Both the position numbers and the translations under genes were made by a program. A model generated the notes under the pieces. That model saw nothing but the letters and a program-made list of their open reading frames with translations, was not told the DNA's origin and ran no database searches. 64,000 nt of DNA from NCBI GenBank assembly GCA_024180945.1, contig JAKSGN010000038.1:2356001-2420000 (forward strand), given 5' to 3'. This DNA comes from Macrophomina tecta (Eukaryota; Ascomycota; Dothideomycetes; Botryosphaeriales; Botryosphaeriaceae). This document shows, one piece after another, positions 47,503-59,271 of this stretch. Numbering within the stretch: position 1 is the first letter of the stretch; each line of letters begins with the position of its first letter.

Positions 47503-47649
47503 TTAGCTGCCACCGGCATCGCGAGGCCACTCCTTGTCGTCGCCGCCCTTACGGCTGAGCGGCAGGGCGCGGCGCTGGTGCTTCATGGCCAGGTCGTTGG
47601 AGGCGGAGACGGCGGCGAAGGCGGTCGACGTCTTGCTGCTGAGGGCCAT
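47503..47649 (-). CDS. possible small protein (48 aa), unknown
   Basis: A 49-codon frame (ATG to TAA) with a good fungal start context (CAACAATGGCC) and GC-rich third positions. It begins MALSSKTSTAFAAVSASNDL and ends KGGDDKEWPRDAGGS. No domain recognised. The upstream flank is T/A-richer than the ORF, as for promoters here. It could be a short stress-type protein, the first exon of something longer (a GTAAGG donor-like site lies inside), or chance. Confidence 0.4.
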   Translation of the reverse strand: MALSSKTSTAFAAVSASNDLAMKHQRRALPLSRKGGDDKEWPRDAGGS

Positions 47650-50600
47650 TGTTGCTCGAGAGAGGTTGGTGTGTTGGTGTGTATATTAATTCGGATTGGG
47701 AAGGAGGTGGAGGGCGATGACCCAGAGAGGAGAGATGCGGAGGGATTTATATTAAGAGAGTGATGTCGATGGATGTGTCTCAAAATTACTTTGGTTGGCT
47801 GGTGGATGGAGGGCCGGAAGGCGGGCGGTATATATGTATGTTGAGGAGCAGGGCAGCCTCTGGGAAAGGGAGCGGAGGGATGACGGGGTGCTTCAGCGTG
47901 GTCTGAAACCAAATTCTGGACTGTTCGCAGATACGGGGCTTTGGCGGCAGGTATTATCATCATCACCTGCCTGGCAGCCTTCTCAGCGCGCGCTCTTCGA
48001 ACTCAGCACAAATCGCGGCGGCGGCTGTGCGCAGGGTAGCATTTCTTGCATGGGCAGGGCTGATTGGACGTCCGCGGCACCTCCGTGCTTCGTGGAAGCG
48101 TCTTCCGCTTCCATGATCCCCGTCACGCCCAAGAGGCGGCAGCCCGGGGATCCTTTACGGAGCCCGGCGGCCGTGACGTGCGTCGCGAGCCAGTCCTCTC
48201 GCGGTGCAGGCTGGGAGGCCGCAGCGCGGCCTCTGCCGGGCCCGCAAGAGCCAGCTGGCGGTGCTCCGCCACGTCCGGCTCTCTCGCGCTCTCTCACGTG
48301 GCTGAGTGTGCGTGGGTCGCAGTGGCTTCACAGGGGCACCGCCAATCACGCGCGCTGCGGGCGGACAAGCCACGGCGCGCTCATATTCTCGTCAGGAACA
48401 GGAATGGCTCAGCCATATGACTCAAGAGACGGGGCGCCCATGAGGCCTGCATTACTAGTGCACCCCCCCATCAGCGCTCCCTTCACCGCCCGCGCCGCCG
48501 CTTGCTCGCAGCCTGTCGCAGCTGGAGCGGCAGCGGGAGCCTGGCCGGCAGGGGACGCGGACGCGGACGGGAGCACCAGTGGCAGCGCTCGTGGCATGAC
48601 GCCGGCCGCTGCGCCCGCCCGGCCATGCACGCGTGCCTGGCGTGGCTCGAGGGACAGGCCAAGGCCGCCAGCCTCAACGACGGCCGATGGCGACGGCGGC
48701 GGCGATGGCGGCGGCGGGCGGCGGCGGGCGGCCATGAGCCGATGGAGGGCGGGCGGGCGGCATTGGCAGCGAGACCAGCGGGCGCTGCGCGGAGGGACGG
48801 GTGGTAAGAGGGACCTGGTCGATAGCTGAGCTGGGAGCTGAGGCAGCAGGCCAGTGGGCGAAATTCCCGCCCGCGTAAGAAAACACGCTATGAAACAAGA
48901 CGCCCTGCTCAGCGGCTGTCACTGTGGCGCCTGACTTGCGTCAAAGAGCGCGCGAAATAATAGGAGCGACCCCCTGCGCCCTGGGTGGGCGAGCAGTTGC
49001 AAACGGCAGTGTTCGAGAAGCAGCTTCCACGCGCATCCGGGGGACCTGCCTTGCTGCCGGTCTAGGCCTTGTGGGTGGGCTCTGCAGCGCGCGCGTATGT
49101 TCGAGCCTACCCGCGGCCGCGCTGCGCTGTCCACCACCTCTGACAGACGTGTCTCAACCTCCGCGACTGGCCCTGCGGCATGCCCGCCCAAGCCTTCCGC
49201 CGCGCCAGAGCATCCAATCGACCCTCGCTCCACCGATGCTTCGTCGCCGTCCTTCCGCGAAATGCGATAATGCTCGCGGCAATATGGCTCCACGTCTGCC
49301 CACGCCCCGCGCCATCACCTGACGCGCCCCGGCACCCAATCGCGCGCTGCCAACCCCTGAGGCTGCGAGTCGCGGCGCGCAGGAGATCGTCATGAAACCA
49401 TTTCAGCAGCGTTATCCAAATGATAACAAGACGGCTTCGTTACAACGTGGCGTATCGACAGCAGTGCAGCGCGGCGGCCCCGGCACAGGGCTGGCCGCCC
49501 CCCTTGCCAGAGCAGCTGCGGTGTTACGCGTATGCACTTGATTCATCCACACTGATCGTCGGGCAATGAATCGGAATAAGATCCGCCGCGCCCACCCCTG
49601 ACGATCGTGTTCATCGTGTTCGATCAGCCGCTCACTGGGGGAGCTGCGCGCAGGAGAGACGCTGAGCGCGAGGGCGACACGCCGAGGCGGCGGCGGCAGC
49701 AGCAGCAGTAGCAACACCAGCCGCAGAACCACTCTTCGACGACGTTGATTCAGGCTGGCACCCAAGAATAGCAGGCCGGCCGACCCAAAGCGGCCGCCCG
49801 CGGCTAGGCTTTCTGCCCACATTCGGCGGTGCTAGCGACGAAAAAGTGTGCTCCCAAATCGCGCCGCTTCCTACCCGAGAAGGGGCTGCGCTGGGATGCT
49901 CCCTCGAGCGGCTGTGCGGGAAGAGCTGCCATCAGTTAACCTTTGCACCTCGCCAGTCCACCAAGGACCCGGTGCTCCAGCCCGTATGGTCTTACGCGTC
50001 CAAGAGAGCCTTTCCACGGACAATTCGGGACCTTCTGCCTCGCGATCTCAGCGTGCTCAATGCTCCTCTCTCGGGCGGCCGGTCCAGAATTGGAGGGCTG
50101 AGAGGTGATGCCCTGTGTTTCTGAGAATAGAGCATGATGATGCAATCGTGCCATCCGCACCCCACAGAAAGCAGCCCTCGCTTCAGACCTGCCACAGCTC
50201 TCCTCTCTTCCGCTTGTCAGGCAACCAGCTCCGCGCTAAAATAAGGTCTCTCCCGCAACGCGTCGCACGCCGTGGAGGCAGAGAGAAGAGTCCGCCGACA
50301 CCGCCGCTTTTCTCTTGCACTTTCAGTCGGGAAGAGATTCATGCCCCCGGCTCGGCCTCGTGCCAGCGGCGGCAAAAGTAACACCACCACACGGGACAAA
50401 GAACGCGGTAAGGAGAGGTGTGCCGCGCGCGGCAGCTACTCGTATCAGCCAGCCGCAAAGCCGCGTGCCGCACGCCACAAGGGTCCGGCCCAGCATCAGG
50501 GTACTCGGGTTGAGATGACCGCAGGTATTTCCCTGTCTGTCCTTCTTCTCCTCGAGCAATGACGTTAGCGCCATCCGGCTCTCCGCCGCCTGGCTGGTAA

Positions 50601-50964
50601 GTGTGCGCCTCCTTTACTTTGCTTTTCTTTTTTAGCCTTTCATCCCCCTGGGCAACCTTAATTGCAGCAGCCGTGGCTTGCGTTAGCGGCCGTCCTCCTA
50701 AGGGGCATGCTCCACTCAACCTGCGCCCACACCGTGGCCTTCCACTTCTGGTTACCTGCAACCTTCGAATATCGCGAGATATTGACAGGCAATTAACTAT
50801 ACATTGCCGATTCCGATCTGACCTTTCGCCCAAAAATAGAAGTGACAAAGCATGTCCATCAAGATAATGCCAGGCGATCGAAATTTCAACCTCGAGAGCG
50901 TGTCCAAGAGAGAAAAGGGAAAGAAAAACTTAAGAGATTCAGGATTTTGCCATGGTTGGCGCCA
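47650..50964. other. 3.3-kb GC-rich region without recognised genes
   Basis: Long frames occur on both strands (for example 47795-48829 plus). They are Ala/Arg/Gly-rich, mutually overlapping and lack motifs, so they reflect base composition. No RNA gene or transposon motif seen. Confidence 0.5.
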
Positions 50965-53216
50965 TTACTGCCCGCTGCTGTAGTTAGCGCTCGCATCCCC
51001 CGTTTTCGGCAACAAGCTCTGCTCGACAACGGCTCCGGGCGGTGCGTAGCCTCCAAGGTTGGTCAAAGCCGCCGCCACCTCCTTCCAGAAGCCGCACACA
51101 GGCTTCGAATTCTGCTTGTCCTCAGTCAGGGAGAAGCCCAGCGTACCGACGTTGAGCACATCTCCGAAATATTCCCCGGCGTTATCGACGTCAGGCCACT
51201 CGATCGTCGCCGGCAAACCAAGTCTCTTGCGGAACGTGTTTGGGTCGCCGGCCCGCGAGAGCGAGACAAGGTAGCTCTGATAGCCCTGGTTCAGGATGCC
51301 GGTGCTGTTGAGCGAGCTCGACGGAGGGTCGGGCAGGAAGAAGGTCGGGATCAGGTCCGTTCCATGCACTCCTGGAGGCACGGCATATTGCATGTTCCAT
51401 ACTTTGGTAGAGCCCGAGGTCAGAAGAGCGTCGGCGGCAAATCTTACGTTGCAAACCAGCCGGCTGCCGGAGATCACATCATGCAGGCGCGATGTCTGCA
51501 CGACATAATCCGAGTACTGCTGCTCAACGGCCTGCGGTACACCCGCGGTCGGGAACGCGTATTCGAGGTAAGCCCGGAACCGCTCGGGGGTGGTCACGTT
51601 GGTGTCGGTGAAGATGAGGGCTTCGTCCTCGACGTGGGACAGGATTACGCCATCCAGCCCTTTCCAGAAGTTGCCCGATGCCAGCTCCAGAGCCGCGAGC
51701 TGTCGCACGAACGAGCCGTCGGCGGCGACTTGGTAAGCGGTGCGTCCGCTGTACGGCTGCATCGTCCCGGCGTCATTCGCCGCTTTGAGAGCTTCCGAGG
51801 ATACCTGCCTCAGGCATCCAACGCCTTGGCCCGCGCAGCCAGCATCGGATAGAAACTGCTGGGTCTGGTCTTCCAGCCTGCCGCGCCTGTCCCACGAGAA
51901 GTCGAAAGCCGGGCTCTGCAACACCAGTCTCTTGAAGAGCGGATCGACGGTCCCTCCGCCTGCCGTCAACAGGTGGAGGAGGCAGCCGGCACCGGCGGAC
52001 TCGCCCCAAGCGGCGACGTTGGCCGCGTCGCCGCCCAGCAGGCCGATGTAGCGCTGCGTCCATTCCAACGCTGCGCGGACGTCGTGCAGGCCTGCGTTGG
52101 GCAGGCCGTCGCGTTCCATGGTCGTGCCGGCGAGCCAGCCGTACGCGCCCACGCGGTAGTTGGAGGCGACGTAGATGACGTTGTTGGCGGAGACGCTGAC
52201 GAGGCCTTGGCCGGCGTACATGTCTTTGCTGCCGAGTACGTACGCACCCTATTTTTTTCTCGTTCGCTATTTCAGTTCAACTAATTTTAGAAGCAAACGG
52301 ATGGACATTCTAGAAAGGGAGGCGAAGGAGGGCACGGGTCAGGAGTCACTAACGCCGTAGATCCAATGGATGACGGGGAGCTTCGTGACGTTACCGCGCA
52401 CTGCAGCGCCCGGCGCATACACGTCGAGATACAAGCAGTCCTCCGACTGAGCCCCCAGCAGCGCTCCAGCCGACTTCCCGAGTGGCGCGCCTATCCCCGT
52501 CTGGATGCATGAAGGCCCGTGGGACCCATCGGCCAGCGTCTCATTGGACGGAGGGGCCGCGGGTGCACGCCAGCGCAGATCTGCCACGGGCGGTGCAGCG
52601 AAAGGTATGTTCTTGAAGACGTAGATCTGGAATGTTCTTTTTGGATCAGCCCGCTGGTGGTGGGGATTGGGGGAGGGGGACGGGGGCAAGGGATGGAGGG
52701 AGTGTAGTGATCGGATGATGGACAACAGGGGCTGGGACAGATCAAAAAAAGAAAAAAAAAAAAGAAGGCTCGTGTTGAGATATGTAGTGCAAATAGGGTT
52801 TCTTTGAGTGGGCCTTGGGTCCAAAAGGGCAGGAACTCGACGTCGGATCCACTCTTACCTAATTCGGTAAGAAGGGGGAGGGGGAATGCCAGGGACCCAA
52901 AGAATTGCTGGCCTGCACCCGACGCCGGTCCGATCACGGGCTGTGGTTCCGAGTCTTTTCGGTGGGGCAGAGAGGGGGTTCTATATGGGTGTGGTGTGGG
53001 TGTGGGTGTGGAAGGTGCACTTACGTCACGGGTCGCGTCGTAGCTGTTTGCTTTCACTTGCTGGTAGGGAAGGTCGAGGATTGGTAGGTCGTCCTGTCGA
53101 GCTTGCAGTCTGATCCCTGGCGCACCATTTGCTCGAGGTGTGGAGAATGGCGAGGCTTTCGTTGGGGGTGAAGATAAGATTACAGAGAGGAAAATGAGTG
53201 GTGTGGTAAACAACAT
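50965..53216 (-). CDS. secreted type-B carboxylesterase / lipase (582 aa)
   Basis: Alpha/beta-hydrolase that cleaves carboxylic esters outside the cell. Exons 53025-53216, 52354-52626 and 50965-52248 join in phase to 582 residues. Signal peptide MLFTTPLIFLSVILSSPPTK. The type-B N-terminal signature is FKNIPFAAPPVADLRWRAPA, with EDCLYLDVYAPG. The oxyanion loop is IHWIYGGAYVLGSKD, and the nucleophile elbow AAWGESAGAG has Ser near residue 239. The acid and His are probably in SHVEDEALIF and VPPGVHGTDLIP. Intron 1 (398 bp) is unusually long and A-rich around 52743. Upstream lies a (CT)n tract. Confidence 0.93.
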
Positions 53217-54943
53217 GGTTGCGCTTACGTGGTATTGCTGATGGTGGTGCTTTGCTTTGGTATGCTCACTTCACGATATTTCCGTGAGAATGAATTGTTT
53301 AATAAAGTTTGATTGTTGTTATTGAACGGAACTCCTCCCAAGAATGTCACACGGAGACTTGCGCTTTTTATAACGACTAGTTCACCTCGTAGCTCACATC
53401 TCATCTCCCCCTCTCTCTCTCTCTCTCTCTATCTCCGCTTTTTACCGCTCGATGCAGCCAATACCTAGCAGCCTTGTTATCAGAATCAAGTCCAGAACCC
53501 TGTTTAATCCACCTGTTTGCATTACTCTCACAGACGGGAACTCATATTCTGGCAAAAGCAAGGAAATAAAAGTGCCGAGGACACGGCAATGATTGAATGG
53601 GTCGCCGGCCGCGGCTAAAGCCGAAGGAAATTGGGGTTTTCTTGAAGGTGGGTATAGTAGGCAGAACCTTATAGCGAGCAAAAAGCAATGGGTATTACCG
53701 TTGCGCTAGAATCCGGAGGATCGGTTTTCGTTTATTTTCCTCCCAGGTACTCCACCATACTATCGTCACTGTGACTTCGTCCCACCCACTCACAGCCTCC
53801 CACCAGGTCAGGCCTCGTGATGTGCTGCAGGGCAGGGATCTTGAGGGGAGGCATGCCCCACTGCCACGCCTTTAGCTTGGATGCCGAAACCGATGCCGAG
53901 GAAGTCCTCGCCTTTATCCAGTTCTGCTCCTTTGTTTCGCAGACCCGGTATGTGAAGTTTGTAAGGATGTACCTTCGTATCGGCTGATGGCGGCCCTGGC
54001 GCGTTGGCATACTTGGCCGCTGGGGCGGCCGGTTGATGAAACGATGGTTCTATACCGTTAGTCCGAGAGGGTCTCGTCTAAGAAACACCTCACATATCGT
54101 AGCATGTGCATCAATATCGCGGATAAGTAAGATTGAGGGATCCATAAGGGTGGTGAATGCAAATACGACTGCAAGGGGATAGGGAATGAGCCAAAGGCAA
54201 GAGCTTGGCGAAGAGGCGAGGACCTTTGATGGTGTTCTGGCCTTTGGACTCATGATGGTGGAGGGGAATGCGCGCGCGCCGAGGCTCATGTAAGGAACAG
54301 AGCGTGCGGTGCAGGTCCGGATGCGGGGATGACGAGTGGGGGCGGGTGTGGCGGCCGCCGATCACTTGTTACAGGAGGAAGGATTATTGACATGTGTGTA
54401 AACCCCGCTTCTCCCGTCCACAGACTAACGATATATGAATCGAAGACCAATTTAGGCTGTTCAGGGAGATCGGAACGAGCGGAGGAAGCCGGGTTGTGCG
54501 GGTGCGTAGAGGGGTTTGACGTGCAGCGTCTTGTTTGACAAGGTCCGATTCGGTAATGTCAGTCTGGGGTAAATAGGTGCTCGTGCACATGCATACGCGG
54601 TTTGCTCTGGTGGGGGTAATCCTAGAAGTCCCTTACGTCTCAATAAGTGATGGCGTAAGCGGCCATCTGTTTACTTCACACATTGCCATGGCGAGTTTCC
54701 GAAGCTGTTTCTTAAATCAGATGGTTCAGCTGGGATAGATGGCCGCTTCAGACAGCTTGAAGCTTGCATGGGATGGAATGATCCAAACGATGATTTCAAT
54801 TCCACTGTATACAACAGCATTTCAGAACGTCGGGTGTCCATATTTATCTCAGGGAGGCCGTTGAATCCATCCAGCAATGAACATCATGCGCATGGCTTGG
54901 GCAGCGGCAACAGACTTCTCACGAGAGACCATTTATTGAAAGG
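53217..54943. other. intergenic between carboxylesterase and deaminase pseudogene
   Basis: 1.7 kb. Contains a (CT)10 tract at 53410-53430. Minus-strand frames at 53732-54365 lack recognisable motifs. No gene assigned. Confidence 0.5.
53410..53430 (+). repeat. CT dinucleotide repeat
   Basis: About ten perfect CT units, some 190 bp upstream of the carboxylesterase start. Confidence 0.9.
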
Positions 54944-56897
54944 CTATTCTCTTTCCGCGTAATACCCTTGCACATGGTCTTCCAAATCCAATACCACGTC
55001 CATCAATTCCAAGCCGCCACCAGCTACTAGCCCCTTTTCCATGAGACCCAAATCCGGCGCAGCTGCAAGACCCACAAAGCTTACAATGAGATAAGGGAAA
55101 CAAATTGTGCATCTGAAACTCTTTTGACGTTTTCGTCCAGCGCTAGGGAGCTGTCGTGTACAGTTTCCCAGAGTGCTGACGACATGCACCCTGCGACATT
55201 AAGTTTGACGGCACCCAGAAACTCTCCAGCACAAACAGCGACGAAGCTGCCACCAAGTACTGATATCGCCTTCACTGTGTTCGCAATCTCCGCATCCGAA
55301 GTCCCTACTACCACGAGTTTCTGGTTCTCGCAATTGGTTGTACAACCGATAGCACCTCGTTTGAGCCCAAATCCTCGGACACATCCAATACCGCGGTTTC
55401 TCGTGCGGTGGTGTGGATCAATTACCACAACCTTGAGGACATCCCTCTGCGTATCAACTAATAACTCGCCAGGCTTATTTAATAATGCAAGGAGGCGGGC
55501 ATGGAAGGCGCGTTTGAAGTAACCGTCGTACATCTCCATGGCTTGTACCCACGCTGACGCCTGCCCTGCCCTGGGGAAGATATGAAATGCGAAAGGCTCA
55601 AAGAAGTATGGATTGATATGGATCGTGTCCATTCCGAAATCGGGTATCGGATCCGTATTCACGAAGAGTGACTCGTTGCCGCGGCCTACGATTTGGCCAT
55701 CGACGACCACGATCTCCGGCCTTATGAAACTCACTAATATACGAGCGTGAGAAAGATATACTGGAACCTCACCGTGCATCTTCCAACTTTCCAAGTATGA
55801 GTAAATCCGCCAACTTTTCCGGAGTAACATTACCAAGAGCATGGTCAAGATGGTAGTAGGCCGCAGGGTTGAGAGTAGCCCTCCTGTACGCTAGAAGTAC
55901 TGGAACACCGAGTCTGACAGCTTCTAGGACATGATGGTTAATGTGCCTGCAGAGTCCAGATCCTCGCAGAGCTTATCGTCACCACAGATAGAAAAGACAT
56001 GGAGCGAAGAATATACCGCTGTATACGCCCATAAAGGTTCGTTTTCCAGAAGTGCCGTACGACCGGTTATGCGCTTCCTTGCATGAAGTGCAGCAGACTA
56101 CTTCTCTGCAGAAGCTAGGTCTAGGGAGAAAGGATCGGGCTCGTCCACTGGCAGCGTCGCTTCTCAATACCCGTTCGCAAGTTTCAGATATCAAGACAGA
56201 AGCTCCACACAATTCGATTTCGGGACTCATTGGCACGTTGTGGGAGACTTGACCGAGAATGCGTAAAGGGGTTGACGTAATGCCTGTTCATGGATGGCTC
56301 TAATCAGCAACGACTCACTCCATTCAGAAACTTTCGTATCTCGCACACCCATAAAATTCATGCCCTTGCCGCTAAGACCCTGAATAACGTTTTTGTCAGC
56401 TCGATATCGATTTGGAATGGATCCCATTTAAAGTGACCACCTAGCTTTGGGACCTTGTCGCAATTAGCTTACATTTGCAATGCAGTTTGCATCTGCTAGA
56501 ACGGTCGTGGTGCCCCTTGGAAGGCTGAGACGGGCCAGCTCGCCGGGTACCAAGTTAGTGTATTTGATATAGATATGAGCATCAATGAAGCTGGGGAAAT
56601 TGTATTTCCCCGAGGCGTCGATGTCCAAACCTGCTGCCTTAAAGGAGTTCCGGGGTGTCAGAGCGGCGATGTGGCGGCCACAACAACGTCTCTCTCAAGC
56701 AGTTGTCCAGTGTGCAGAGCGAGAACTTTGCCATTGCGAATGATGAGATATTGTTTGACCGAGCCGCGGGCGACTAGACCTAGGTTGAATAGTTCTTGGA
56801 TAGAGATGGAGAGGTAGAAGCTGTGGAGTTGGAAGGAAGTTCGTCCGACGTCATGTCCGAGCGGGGGCGATGAGTTCGGGCGTCTTTCTTTCGGCAC
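54944..56897 (-). pseudogene. broken adenine-deaminase-like amidohydrolase gene
   Basis: Pieces in different minus-strand frames follow the order of adenine deaminase (adenine to hypoxanthine). The N-terminal part reads YLIIRNGKVLALHTGQLLER. Next comes FPSFIDAHIYIKYTNLVPGE, where the usual metal-binding HIHIES is now HIYIKY, then LPRGTTTVLADANCIAN. CGDDKLCEDL, HINHHVLEAVRLGVP and RPEIVVVDGQIVGRG follow. The C-terminal catalytic region has DPHHRTRNRGIG and GLKRGAIGCTTNCENQ. It ends FPYLIVSFVGLAAAPDLG. Frame breaks near 56680, 55955 and 55105, plus stops, for example before SAALHARKRITGR, are not explained by introns. No start ATG is evident. It is divergent from an intact nucleobase permease. 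Confidence 0.8.
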
Positions 56898-57245
56898 GAA
56901 GTCAACAACAAAATGGTCACCACACCTGCTTCAACTCACATGCATAGAAAATCTTCGAGAAGCCCGCAGAGTCCGATATCAACGAGAAATTCGCCAATCG
57001 CCGTTCGGAGCACGTTATTGCATTGCAGCGAACAAGAATGGGGTAACGTGCTGATAACGACAGTCGCACATGCCCTCGCTCGATCATGCGTGGGGAGATG
57101 TGGAGTACAGCGGAGACATACAAGATAAGCACTATTTTCGCTATCTATACCGTCAGCTCATTGAAAGACACGTCTTGCTGTATGGCCTTCATGGCCGTGC
57201 CTGTTGTCTGCTCGTATCTCTGCATCATATCTCCTCCCAGCGGCC
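56898..57245. other. intergenic between deaminase pseudogene and permease
   Basis: About 350 bp that would have served as shared promoter. No specific site assigned. An in-frame ATG at 57204 is an alternative permease start. Confidence 0.45.
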
Positions 57246-59052
57246 ATGCCACATACCAATGAGAAAGACACCACGGTCGAATCTGCGAATGATGTGAACG
57301 TATCACCGGGGGCTTCAGCCACGCTAAGCCCCAATCGTGCCTGGAAGAGACTTCGGGAAAGAATAAAACTCCCTGTCAACCAAAGTTCATATGCGCCGGA
57401 CAGCAAATGGAGCAATGCAGATCTGGACCCTGCACCCGTCGACCACCAGACTTGGCGCACATATAACTTTGTCACTTACTGGATCTCGGATGCCTTTGCT
57501 GTCTCGAACTGGCGCATCGGCAGTTCCCTCATTGCAATCGGCTTGTCATGGAAACTGTCCCTCGCCGCTGTTGCCATCGGGAATCTGGTAACAGCCCTTG
57601 TTGTGACGTACAACGGTCTGATAGGAGCGCGCCTGCATATTCCCTTCACGGTCCAAGCCCGTGCTGCATTCGGGTTCTACTTCTCTTACGTCATGGTCAT
57701 ATTCCGAGTCATCATCTCAATCTTCTGGTATGGCATCGGTACTTACACTGGAGCCGAGTGTATCCAGTCGATGTTGTACGCTATCTGGCCATCTTTTCGA
57801 TCCTTGCCCAACCACCTGCCGCATTCAGCCAATACTACCACTGCGTTCATGGTCTCTTACGTGATATACTGGGTCATTTGCTTGCCTTTTCACTATATTC
57901 CGGCGCACCATCTTCGATGGTTCTTCACCTTCAAGAGCGTGATGTCTCCTATTGCGGGATTCGCAATCACTGGATGGTGAGCAAGTGAATAATGCTTGGT
58001 ATCTTGGACCGGGCTTACAGATTCAGGATTGTCCATAAAACAGGTGGCGGAGATGCAGTTTTCCAGTACGGAAACCAGCCTCAGGATTCTTCGCTTGCTT
58101 GGGCATTCATGAGTGGAGCTAATGCGATGATTGGCAACTTCGCAACACTGGGTACGCCTCTCCTACTGCATATCAGGACCTGTACATTAAACTGCTTCTC
58201 AGGCGTGAACATGAACGACTTTGCTCGTTATTCCCGAAACCCGAAGAGCCCTTACGTCCAGGTCTTGGTGATTCCCGCAGTCTTCACAATCATGATGCTG
58301 TTTGGTATCATTGGTGCCAACGGGTCCCGGCTGATCTATGGCGAGGCTCTCTGGGATCCGCTGATGATAGTGGATAACTGGACGTCTCCGGGAGGTCGAG
58401 CAGCGGCCTTCTTTTGCGCGTTTGCCTTCCTGATAGCGAGCATCGGAATCAACATCTCGGCAAACAGCATTTCAGTTGCAGTCGATTTGAGCACACTGTT
58501 CCCGAGATATCTAAACTTGCGGAGAGCGCAATATTTCTGCGCAGTCATTGGCGCTTGGGCTATGACGCCATGGTAAGAGGACCGCATGCCTATGCTGCAG
58601 GAAACATGGGCTTATGCGTGGATTGCAGGAATATCTTGGCCTCGGCGGAGACACTTCTCAATTTCATGAATGGATATTCAGTGTGGCTGGCGCCAATTAC
58701 AGGGATATTGATCTCGGACTACTACTTCATCCACAGACAGAGAGTTGATGTGGCGGAGATGTATCGGCCGCACGGGGTCTATTCGTACGAGCGATGGGGC
58801 ACCAACTGGCGGTCGGCTGTTGCCTTTGTTGTGGGCTTTGCTCCTTTACTTCCCGGGTTTGCAAAGAGCGTGACGGCGAGCGTGGAAGTGAGTGGCGGGG
58901 CGCAACATCTCTACTCTCTCGGGTACTGGTACGGCTTTTTGTCTAGCTCTGGATTGTACGTGCTGCTGAGCAAGATCTGGCCGCCGAAGAGCCAGTGGAC
59001 GGGAAAGGCGATTGGTGCATCGCTGCGGGAGGATGAGAGGGTGACAGCGTGA
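57246..59052 (+). CDS. NCS1-family nucleobase permease (549 aa)
   Basis: Plasma-membrane proton symporter of the NCS1 Fur branch (uracil, allantoin, purines). Exons 57246-57976, 58027-58151, 58203-58572 and 58629-59052 join in phase to 549 residues. Start MPHTNEKDTTVESAND was chosen because the upstream ATG at 57204 adds atypical residues. Family hallmarks are SSYAPDSKWSNADLDPAP, the helix 1 stretch WISDAFAVSNWRIG, and GVNMNDFARYSRNPKS. The later segment LLNFMNGYSVWLAPITGILI also fits. About twelve helices. Exact substrate is not predictable; adjacency to a dead adenine-deaminase-like gene points to a purine or related base. Confidence 0.92.
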
Positions 59053-59271
59053 TGGCAGCCAAGGGCTCGGCGATGAGTCAGTGAGAGCAGGCTCAAGTCA
59101 TCCCTCGCTCGCAAGGAGCGCAGTGGCAGCAGTGACGATGAATGCGACGAATTACCGGATCGGGCAAGGGCCGGGCGGGTAAATGCCGGCGGGCGCGACA
59201 CACTTTGGTGAAATCCATCGACGCGAGTTTCGCGACCCCACAGCGACAGTGTCCGCAACATCACCGCAGCC

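Noticed and set aside
47795..48829. 344-codon plus-strand open frame
   Set aside because: Ala/Arg/Gly/Ser-rich with no motif, overlapped by equally long frames on the other strand. Explained by high GC content.
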